A stretch of DNA of 61,125 nt from Gyrodactylus bullatarudis (Eukaryota; Platyhelminthes; Monogenea; Gyrodactylidea; Gyrodactylidae). The position numbers were made by a program, and so were the translations under genes. The stretch spans positions 1 through 61,125 of the forward strand of contig SSNU01000236.1 in assembly GCA_012064415.1 (NCBI GenBank). Reading direction: 5' to 3'. Of this stretch, positions 53,699 to 61,125 are shown piece after piece. Under the pieces are notes generated by a model. It searched no databases. It had not been told where the DNA came from and saw nothing but the letters and a program-made list of their open reading frames with translations. Position 1 is the stretch's first letter. Every line of letters begins with the position of its first letter.

Positions 53699-53748
53699 TG
53701 CATGTAAGAGGCTGATGAGTATGCCTGAAATAAAACGCTTATTCCTCC
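53699..53748 (+). ncRNA. Hammerhead ribozyme, class C, 3' end of the PLE
   Basis: Helix I GAGG (53708-53711) pairs with CCTC (53744-53747). Core CTGATGA at 53712-53718. GAAA at 53727-53730. Helix III ATAA/TTAT (53730-53733 with 53739-53742). U53743 is the predicted cleavage base. GCAT upstream is complementary to ATGC in loop II; helix II itself is only a G-U pair. Confidence 0.7.
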
Positions 53749-54024
53749 CACTTCTGGCCTTCTTTTTTACCTCAGAAATTTTTGGAATGAGATGAATCTA
53801 GATTAGTCTCAAAATATCATCATTAAATTTTTTAGATAGTTATACAAATGAGTTTGACACTTACTTCTGAAAATTTAAAGAATAAACTTCCTCTTTCAAA
53901 CCTTTATTAACAATGATGTGTTTCTACTGATAGTATATTAATTTTATTCTCAATTGATAGCAGAATATAGAATAGTTGAGAGTGAGCGTGACAATTGTTA
54001 TCAATATTTTTATTTATCTGACTG
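53749..54024. other. AT-rich non-coding stretch
   Basis: Nothing recognised between the two PLE copies. Confidence 0.4.
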
Positions 54025-55198
54025 AAATATTCACGTAAATTTTCAAATACGTCCGAAAATCCTCTTAAAATCATATTTTGGGAATAAGAAAAAAGATTAT
54101 ATTGAAGGCATATAAACTGGCATAATGGAGATATTTACCATTGTCAGTCTTTTTATTGAAAATGTTTCTTTGAATTGACCCATCTTCTTTTCTGGTCAGT
54201 TTCACATCTAAGAAGCTTAAAATACCATTAGATTCTTTTTCCATAGTAAATTTAATATTCGGATGAAAAGAGTTCATGTTTAAGAAAAAGTCATCTGATG
54301 TTACGTTAGGCTTCATCAAAATAAAAGTGTCATCTACATATCTGATGTAAACATCAGTAAAAGAATTAATTGTTTCAGACATTTTATTTAGTTCTAACCA
54401 ACCTAAGAAGATATCAGCTAAAAGAGGACTAAGAGGTGAACCCATAGCTATCCCATCTTTTTGGATGAAAACTTTGTCTTAAAATGATAGAGGAACATTT
54501 ATACAACAGATCCTTATAAGGTCTGTTAATTCTTTACTCTGCATTTCAAAACCATCATGTTCATCAATAAAAGAACTGATAATAGTAAGGGTTTCTTCTA
54601 TTGGTACATTAGGAAATAAAGAACTAACATCTAATGAAATCATCTCTTTTGAAACTATATTTAAATCCTTAATTTTATCAACAAACGAAAAAGTATCTTT
54701 AACAACATGTTTAGCATAGTATTCATGTATTGGTTTTAATATATCTATCAACCATTTAGCTAAATTATGTTGTGAACATGACGACATGTCCAAGATCGGC
54801 CGGATTAGGAAAATTTCAGGAACAATCCCATCAGTTATCTTATGTGTTTTTGGATGCAGATATAATCTAGACATCCCAGTATGTTTCTTAGCTATGAAAC
54901 TCCTAGTTCTATCAGAAACTATATTTCTATCAAATAGTTCCTTCGATATTTTATTCATGGAACGTTCCATGGATTTCATTTGTTTAGTATATGAAAATCT
55001 ATCTTGCCCAGTGCAAAGAAATTTACTCTCATCTGAGAGGAAATAATATAATAATCATCCTTATACATAATAACTATCCCTTTACCCTTGTCAGGTTTTG
55101 TTAAGAATATGTTTTCATTGGATTTAAGTTCTTTAAGTTAAACCCAGATCATAAACTAGACGTTCAAAGGCTGCTTTATCTTCAATTTCATTTTTACC
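54025..55198 (-). pseudogene. PLE N-terminus and RT, internally deleted, joined to tail
   Basis: On minus from 55198: N-terminal traces (ENIFLTKPDKGKGIVIMY), then an open 166-codon piece (IAKKHTGMSRLYLHPKTHKI, IRPILDMSSCSQHNLAKWLI, MISLDVSSLFPNVPI) and a 124-codon piece (GSPLSPLLADIFLGWLEL, IRYVDDTFILM, ILSFLDVKLTRKEDGS). A stop near 54480 separates them. After KYLHYASLYA the sequence jumps to the PLE tail (TTCAATATAATCTTTTTTC, then the CGGACGTATTTG motif at 54025-54070), so the GIY-YIG half is deleted. The opposite half of the same type begins head to head at 55199. Confidence 0.85.
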
Positions 55199-55792
55199 TG
55201 AAGAAATAGAGAACACGAAGATATGTTTAATGGAAAACGGTTATCCTAATAAATTGTGGACAAATTTATCAACTTACCAGTCGATAGAGATGTCGTTGAA
55301 AACACAGATGAAGTTGAGAAAACCAACATTTTCATGAAACTTAATTTCAAAGGAGATGGTTTTAGCAATGATTTAAGAAGAAAGTTAACTGATCTCATCA
55401 ATCAACATTATAGCAACATACAATTGAAAATTGTATTTAAAACTCAGAGATTATTTAACCTAATTCATAAAGATTTACTGAAACCTGAAGAGAAAACTCT
55501 ATTGATTTATAAATTCCAATGTGACTGTGGAGCTACATATATAGGTCGTACAATTAGGAAGTTGTCAACTAGAGGGAACGATCATCTTAAGAAAGACACA
55601 GCGGTGACCAGGCATCTAAGACAGGACGGGCATGAAGCTTCAATTTCAAATTTTTCCATCTTATACAAAAATGCAGGGGATGACAGTACAGACGTTTGGG
55701 TGAAGGAGAAATTCTTCATTAATCGATATAAACCAAACTTATGTGTTCAAAAGAATTATTCCTATAATCTTCAACTACCTTGGCCTATGTGA
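55199..55792 (+). pseudogene. PLE GIY-YIG half, inverted relative to its RT half
   Basis: The first frame MENGYPNKLWTNL shifts at about 55255 into a 178-codon frame: FMKLNFKGDGFSNDLRRKL, FKTQRLFNLIHKDLL, then the GIY-YIG domain (LLIYKFQCDCGATYIGRTIR with catalytic Arg, STRGNDHLKKDTAVTRHLR, HEASISNFSILY, DVWVKEKFFINRYKP with the catalytic Glu) and the end NLQLPWPM. The domain looks complete. No ATG context supports independent expression. Confidence 0.85.
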
Positions 55793-55806
55793 GCTTTTTC
55801 ACTTTT

Positions 55807-55834
55807 CTCTCCACTGTTGCTACTTATTGGAGAG
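55807..55834 (+). promoter_or_regulatory. PLE 3' UTR hairpin, reference copy
   Basis: CTCTCCA (55807-55813) pairs with TGGAGAG (55828-55834) around CTGTTGCTACTTAT, 15 nt after the stop codon. Confidence 0.55.
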
Positions 55835-55948
55835 TTTTGGTGTTTTCAGCTCACATTATATTCTGATTTTCTTTGACTTTTACTATTTCTTTCATAATTT
55901 GTAAATTATCTTCAATGAATTTTTAACTTATATCATTTTTAAAGTTTT

Positions 55949-55983
55949 GCCACTGATGATGCTTTGTGAAATGTACATATGGC
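55949..55983 (+). ncRNA. Hammerhead ribozyme, class B, in PLE 3' UTR
   Basis: Helix I GCCA (55949-55952) pairs with TGGC (55980-55983). Core CTGATGA at 55953-55959. GAAA at 55968-55971. Helix III is the palindrome ATGTACAT (55971-55978). The predicted cleavage base is A55979. Helix II (TGCTTTGT) is weak here; the sister copy at 39514 has TC/GA. It lies 157 nt after the PLE stop. Confidence 0.65.
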
Positions 55984-56394
55984 CTTCAATATAATCTTTT
56001 TTCTTATTCCCAAAAAATTATTATTTAGGTTGCAAGATTTTATTTTGTCTAAACTGATATAGTCGAGTACATTGATGGTTTAATTAGATATAATTTGTTA
56101 TTTCTTCATTATACTTCTTATTCATACTCTCTCACGGCCAAAAATAGAAGGATATAATTTTTTAAATATTTTATCCTGTTAATTAAACTGATTTGTTTCG
56201 ATACTTTTTTTGCCGGATCACACCTTCATAGTTCTAGTAATGAGGTCGTATACGCACAATTGGTACAAAAAAATCAAGTTTACTTGTAAGCGACATTTGT
56301 ATTTTTGAACGATAATATTTACAAACTTCATCAAGAATATTTGAGTTGGCATCTAAACTCATATAGATGTTTTATAGAACAACTATCGTATATT
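55984..56394. other. PLE tail then non-coding
   Basis: 55984-56015 is the tail (TTCAATATAATCTTTTTTC). Beyond that, no gene. Confidence 0.45.
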
Positions 56395-56745
56395 TGAGTG
56401 ATAAACGTTAAATTTCGCCGGGTGCGAGTGTTTGTCAATGAATTTTTCCGGGTATCCATCAAAAGAGCCTTCAGCTTTGATCTCTCCTCCTGTACAAATT
56501 TCGTGGACACCTATCGATCAATACTAAGCATTGCTGACCAGACTGTTTTTCATTTCGTGCGAGGAAAATCTCTGGTACGGCAAACATTGAGTCAGTGTTA
56601 ATGTCTTTAGATAAATTCTCGTGACTGCTCTTTGGCCATCCCGTGAGATTTCAAGATCAAGAAAATTCAGTTTTGCTTCAGACTCTGTTTCATTTGTGAA
56701 CTTGACATTCAGATGAATCGTATTTAACATTTGGCTGGTTTCACT
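56395..56745 (-). pseudogene. PLE RT fragment
   Basis: On minus: MLNTIHLNVKFTNETESE, KLNFLDLEISRDGQRAVTRI, SSHEMKNSLVSNA, then after a frameshift SIDR and FVQEER-type traces. Colinear with 52911-53180 of the best PLE. Cut at 56745 by the Tigger element. Confidence 0.8.
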
Positions 56746-56752
56746 AAAATCT

Positions 56753-57826
56753 ATGCCTTTAAAAGTTGCTGAATCTCTAGGAATGATTGATTACAAAGGC
56801 TCTTACAACCATTTGTTGAAAATTTATAAAAGAAATAACCTTAGATTCCGTAAAGTAATTTTATTTTTCAAGTTATTTCTTTGGCCTTCTGGAGAATCTA
56901 AAAGTGCCCCCGGGGATTTGCTTGAAAATTTCTACTTGGAACTTCCTATTCTTCTTCGGGGATATGAACCTTCACAAATTTACAATCTTGATGAAGCAGC
57001 CCTCTTCTTATACATAGCAACCAGGAAAATTCTGACAAAAAAGAACTTGAATGCTCACGGTTATAAACAAATTAAAGACAGAGTAACATTACTTTTTTGC
57101 TCCAATGCAATAGGCGAGAAAAGACCTCTACTGATAATCAATAATGTCAAAAAGCCGAGGTGTTTTGATGATAATGATAAAGATTTTCTCAACTATAAAT
57201 CCTCTAAAAAAGGCTGGATGACACGAGAAATCTTCACGGAATATTTAAGCGAATGGAATAACGAACTTATCCAGGAAGGTAAGAAAATAATCTTATTCAT
57301 GGATAATGCATCTAGTCACGTTATTCAAGATCCCACATTTGAAAACATATCTGTAAGTTCAAATTCAATAAAGAGAAATCAAAGCAAGATTTATGTTGTT
57401 TTTACTAACATAGATTCAATACCTGCCACCGAATTGCACTTCTGTCTGCCAACCACTGGATGCAGGTATAATAAGGTCTTTCAAGTCAAATTATCGAGAC
57501 TGCTGAATACCAAGATGTTTAATGAAAAAATAAATTCTAATCAAGTAAAGCAGAAAATAAACCTAAGAGATTGCCTCCATATTGCAAAGCAAGCATGGGA
57601 AGAGGTTGAACAAAAGACGATCATCAATTGTTTCAACAATGTTAAATTCACTCAGAAGTTTAATGGTGAAATAAAAAACAAGGAAAAATTATTTAAAAAT
57701 ATGGAATTTCTGAAAGATTTTCTTATTTTAGAGAAGAGAAAAGGTAATGAGAAGGAATTGACAAACCTTTCAATCTATAATGACTTTGAAAAACGTAAAA
57801 AAATGCCTATGATTTTGAATAAATAA
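56753..57826 (+). pseudogene. Tigger/pogo-type transposase, near complete, catalytic frameshift
   Basis: 357 open codons. Visible: residual N-terminal DNA-binding end, DLLENFYLELPILLRGYEPS, IYNLDEAALF (first catalytic Asp), RVTLLFCSNAIGEKRPLLII, KKPRCFDD, GWMTREIFTEYLSEWN, IILFMDNASSH (second Asp), and the C-terminal helical part (HIAKQAWEEVEQKTIINCF). Between about 57420 and 57510 the frame reads PATELHFCLPTTGCRY; another frame there reads PPNCTSVCQPLDAGII, the expected third-Asp motif. Two opposing frameshifts therefore remove the third catalytic residue while leaving the ORF open. The N-terminal HTH is truncated where PLE sequence ends at 56745. Confidence 0.85.
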
Positions 57827-58084
57827 TATGGAGAATAAATTCTTGAAAAAACAGTCGAAAACCATATGTAGAACAAATTGAAATAGAGATGGAAAGGATT
57901 GCTCTAAATGTGACAATTTGGAGGATTGACAAATACCTATAAATCATATGTATTACAGAAAGAAAATTATTGTTTGGTATATAGGTTGGCGAATAGTTCG
58001 CACTCTTAGAAAAGTTCATCCAACAACATCTGTATAGTATAGACTTTTTGATATTCAATTGCCTATAGAATGGTGCAAATATTT
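57827..58084. other. Non-coding, 3' flank of the Tigger element
   Basis: No gene; the terminal inverted repeat was not identified. Confidence 0.35.
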
Positions 58085-58377
58085 TTTCTGTACACCCTAA
58101 GATAACAGAGTTATTTTATCTCAGTTATTATTAAATACACAGCAATGATTTTTAGTTCATTTGAAAGAGCAAAAAATTCTCAATCTCATGAGGCATAACA
58201 TGTAGTATTTAATTTTGAAACAAACACTTTATGGAAAGTTGTGAAATATTGGGAATAGAAAAAATCTGCTCAATTCTGATTGGTCCTTGGATACTGAACA
58301 TTCATTGGCTACTGATTTGGGGCAGAGAGGTATAAAAGTAAACCTCCATGAAATATTTAATTTATCTCGAGTCATCA
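58085..58377 (+). promoter_or_regulatory. Promoter-like unit, best copy, with TATA box
   Basis: Upstream repeat 58085-58255 (as at 40905-41062), then three CCAAT-type boxes (GATTGGTCC, CATTGGCTA) and GGGGCAGAGAGGTATAAAAG at 58319-58338. Then TAAACCTCCATG and an ATG at 58378, 40 bp after the TATA box. Confidence 0.6.
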
Positions 58378-58508
58378 TGGGTGAAATTGATTGTATAGGA
58401 ATGTATTATCAAGGTAGGAGAAAAGAAAAACTGATCAACAAAAAACGAAAACGGAACAGACACAATGGGCAGTTACAGCTTGACGGATTTCTACAAAGAC
58501 AAAAGTAA
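58378..58508 (+). CDS. Short PLE ORF with basic tail
   Basis: MGEIDCIGMYYQGRRKEKL, then KKRKRNRHNGQLQLDGFLQ. The basic end and hydrophobic terminus resemble the end of the 47.6-48.2 kb frame, and a class D hammerhead follows about 130 nt later, as there. It is most likely a PLE whose body is deleted, leaving promoter, start and 3' tail joined. Confidence 0.45.
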
Positions 58509-58632
58509 TTAAAAGGCCGAGAGCAATGTCTCTTACATTCCCCTCCCCCAATGCACTAGATTAAATATGAAAATAAACCAATAGATCGTCCCCAATTTAT
58601 TATTATAATCTTTATTTATATGTTAACAGGGT

Positions 58633-58676
58633 AGTGTCTGAAGAGACTCGGCGAAGTATAACGTTTATCACTCAAA
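58633..58676 (+). ncRNA. Hammerhead motif, class D, imperfect
   Basis: GTGT, CTGAAGA (58638-58644), GACTCGGC, GAAG, TATAACGTTTAT, C, ACTC. Helix I has one mismatch and position 15.1 is G. C58669 is the expected cleavage base. Confidence 0.5.
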
Positions 58677-58749
58677 TATACGTTTTTTTTCTTTAAACCT
58701 TCCAAATGTGTTTAGAACTTAACTCAAATTATCAAAATTAACTTTCGTT

Positions 58750-58920
58750 GTTAGATGGCTCAACTCAGATTCAATACTTCTATTTGAAATAATTTAAGCC
58801 TTTTTTTTGTAGGACTCATTCGGAGGTCTTAGATTATTTCTAGGATCTGTTTCCAATCTTCTGTTCCTACATTCAAGTTTGGCATATTCTATAGATTCAT
58901 TTGACAATTTAAGCTAATGG
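58750..58920 (-). pseudogene. piggyBac-like transposase fragment, second copy
   Basis: On minus: LKLSNESIEYAKLECRNRR, NNLRPPNESYKKKA, stop, SNRSIESEL, matching 9950-10090 (LSNKLAEDAKFESRKRR, RPPRKEKAE). Confidence 0.7.
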
Positions 58921-59022
58921 ATCATCAAGTTAACAATTGTCTAAAATTTAAAATTTATATCTTCGAATTGAAGATATAATTTTTCTTATATAACAGTTAT
59001 TATTTATTTCAGGGAGTGAAAT

Positions 59023-59040
59023 GATGGAAGGTAAGTAGGA
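59023..59040 (+). CDS. Candidate 18-nt microexon, phase 1-1
   Basis: A strong acceptor (TTATTATTTATTTCAG) and a perfect donor (G|GTAAGT) around codons SEMME. Same phase as all others. Very short, so chance remains possible. Confidence 0.4.
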
Positions 59041-59235
59041 TTCATTGTCATTATCCCATAAAAGAAGAGGAACTAAAATATGATATCTTCAATTTGGCTG
59101 GTGAATTAATTTTTAATGAGTTATGTCAAACGAGTATCGTGAAAATACAATGAGTAATTTAATTTTTCATACTGACTAGAGAAAATTTGCTACTTTATCC
59201 TTTCCAAATTCTCTCCTTTGTTGCATATTTTACTC

Positions 59236-59292
59236 GTCAGTACACCATAGCCTGGATTCTAATAAGGACGAAACGCGTATACATCTGCCACC
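59236..59292. ncRNA. Rearranged class A hammerhead with 5' half inverted
   Basis: Minus reading of 59236-59254 gives GGTGTACTGACGAGT, the 5' half. Plus reading of 59262-59292 gives TCTAATAAGGACGAAACGCG and TATACATCTGCC, the 3' half. The two halves face opposite ways. Confidence 0.55.
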
Positions 59293-59579
59293 GTGAGTTG
59301 AATATTATTTGACTCTCTTATGGAATTGACACTTGCTTATCCGAACTCTAACATCTAGGTATGAGAAGACAATCTCCATCAAGTTAGATTCACAAGGATA
59401 TAGTAATAACCAGTGACCTCACTTAGCTAGTAGGTTTAATGTCTAAAAACAATGTAATTTCTACTTTTTGCTTATTCAGAATAGACTAGTTATTCAAGAA
59501 AGATGAAGAAACGAGGGAGAGATTTCAGCTTTCGATGGTGACCTTATGCAATGAAAATTCGAGCCAAGAGACAAACTTT

Positions 59580-59770
59580 GAATACCTTCAACCTAGATGT
59601 TACAAAGCCCTGAAGAAGTTAAAGAAAAAAGAAAATATTCTCCTTACAAAACCCGACAAGGGATCCGCAATGGTCATCCTACAAAAAAAGACAAGTACAA
59701 CAGCAAAATGAATGTTATATTGCATAACAACTCCAAGTTCCTTGAGAGTTTTATGTCCCGTGTTTTGATG
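59580..59770 (+). pseudogene. PLE N-terminal fragment
   Basis: CYKALKKLKKKENILLTKPD, KGSAMVILQKK, then in another frame NSKMNVILHNNSKFLE. This is the pre-RT KPDKG region of PLEs with one frameshift near 59690. Confidence 0.75.
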
Positions 59771-60342
59771 AAAAAAATTGCCAGCTTTTTTTGTAACCAA
59801 TTAGAATAGAGAAAGCCAAAAATAGTAATTCTAACTTCTAATTTAAGAGAGTTGAGAAAATCCTTGTTTTTGAACATCAACTATTCGATGCAAAATTTAA
59901 TATCATTGAATATCATTATGAAATATTATATCTGGTTAGATTGAGAAGGAAAAAAGTCTGTTTGGTAGATTCGTAATTGGACAAAACTCTAGTAACGGTA
60001 ACTCATTTATGAACAAACCTCCCCGATTTCAAATGAAAAACGAGAAAAGTCATATTTCATCATTTTCTAGACAATAACTCAAAGGTGGAGAAGTAGTGAT
60101 CATACTATTTGAATGAAGTAGAAATCTCAAGAATAACAGTCTATCTAAGCCGTTCCCTGACAGATCTCAACATCGTTTTTTACCTGGGAAAATACGTCGA
60201 GTAACACGTTGACAAAAATATGGTTTTGGCACATAATCGCAGTGTTTATTATGATTTGGGTGATGGTGTAACAAAACAGGATATTGCATCTGTATATCAT
60301 TTGATTAAATTTCAAAAATATATTGATTGTCTATTTTTACAG
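59771..60342. other. AT-rich, intron-like stretch
   Basis: No gene; ends in the acceptor of the next exon. Confidence 0.4.
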
Positions 60343-60372
60343 TAAATGCGGCGAGAAAATTAAGCAGGCGTT
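60343..60372 (+). CDS. Candidate 30-nt cassette exon, phase 1-1
   Basis: The acceptor GTCTATTTTTACAG and donor T|GTGAGT around NAARKLSRR. Confidence 0.45.
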
Positions 60373-60446
60373 GTGAGTCTTAATTCAATGATTTTATTTT
60401 CTTCACAATTAATTAATATTTTGAGATCATTCTATAACTTTTACAG

Positions 60447-60484
60447 ACCAACAAGAAAGAAAGAAAAATCAAAATTATAAATAA
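60447..60484 (+). CDS. Candidate terminal exon
   Basis: The acceptor CTATAACTTTTACAG, phase 1, then QQERKKNQNYK and TAA. The intron from the previous exon is only 74 nt. Basic and polar like the upstream cassettes. AATAAA lies near 60620. Confidence 0.45.
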
Positions 60485-60680
60485 CTACTCTAATAAACAG
60501 TAAATATAATTAACACTCTTTGTTTTACTAACAACATTCCCAATGAAAAAAATAAAATTAAAAATCAAGTTAGTGAATTCGAAAGCAAAACTTTCCTTTA
60601 GAATTACAAATTGACATTCTAAATAAAAGTTATACATTTGAATTTACTAATCTGTATTTTGGTTTTATTTATTTTTAAAG

Positions 60681-60715
60681 TTAATGAATCTGAAATGACA
60701 CTTCGTACTCATTGA
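60681..60715 (+). CDS. Alternative candidate terminal exon
   Basis: The acceptor TTTTATTTATTTTTAAAG, phase 1, then NESEMTLRTH and TGA. Could replace the exon at 60447. SEM recalls the microexon at 59023 (SEMME). Confidence 0.35.
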
Positions 60716-61125
60716 TTACTAATAATGAAATAGATTTTGAAGCACATTTAGTTACACACATGACGGTTCAAAGGATGAATATTCTTCCCCTCTCTACTCT
60801 CTTTCGGTGAAGCAATAGAAATAAAGGAGCACAAAAACCAATCAGAAAAAAAGTACAGTAGTAAAAACATTGTATTATTTTTTATCCAAAATTCATACAG
60901 GTAAAAGCTTTGTAAAGTGACGAGAGTTGTGTGAATTTGGAAGTACACGTTACTTATATATCATTTCTACACCAAAACTCATGAATTATAGACGAATAGA
61001 AATTGAGCATTTGTCGGCCAATCAGAATCTAGCAATATTCCTCCCACAAAATTCCTACGGTTCCAAATATATTTTGCTACTAGAATCTCAAATTTTACGA
61101 TAGGTTGATGAAATATTGTAGATAG
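60716..61125. other. Non-coding right end
   Basis: No gene. A CCAATCAGAA box near 61020 resembles those in the promoter-like units, but there is no TATA core. Confidence 0.35.

Noticed and set aside
59600..59880. Two minus frames
   Set aside because: Antisense of the PLE N-terminal fragment on plus.

Overview
The window is eukaryotic and nuclear: strongly AT-rich, spliceosomal GT-AG exons, one cellular membrane-protein gene, and dense decayed transposons. The mixture of Penelope-like elements (PLEs), KRBA2-type integrases, Tc1, Tigger/pogo, MULE, piggyBac, hAT and Merlin pieces, LINEs and Ty3/Gypsy elements fits an arthropod. A parasitic copepod (sea-louse type) is my best guess, but that is inference. 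An assembly gap of Ns covers 19838-20698.

Layout. 0-4.1 kb is a nest of repeats: a LINE endonuclease fragment split by a complete 936-bp hAT element with a perfect 8-bp target duplication, beside a Merlin/ISXO2 transposase fragment, all between 159-bp inverted repeats. 4.4-5.25 kb is an intact single-exon tetraspanin gene. 5.3-12.5 kb holds PLE remnants, a broken Gypsy element and a piggyBac remnant. From 12.68 kb to the right end I can pick out about 15 short plus-strand exons with good splice signals. Every internal one is phase 1-1. Three long ones look like repeats of one small beta-rich, PH-like domain; the later ones encode short Lys/Glu/Asn-rich segments. They are buried among transposons: a Tigger derivative, a 1-kb palindrome, Tc1, MULE, an unidentified transposon protein, a KRBA2-type integrase, Gypsy, LINEs, many PLEs, a 337-bp-arm palindrome and a near-complete Tigger gene.

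The most distinctive RNA feature is a set of about 17 hammerhead-ribozyme-like motifs in at least five sequence classes, most of them in the non-coding ends of PLEs. Several (48.3, 53.7, 55.95, 28.15 and 9.55 kb) pair well in helices I and III. PLE bodies are repeatedly broken into oppositely oriented halves, and their 3' UTRs carry a hairpin whose stem shows compensatory change.

Apart from the tetraspanin and the exon series, essentially all coding potential belongs to mobile elements, most with frameshifts, stops or truncations. All calls come from reading the sequence; no database search was run.
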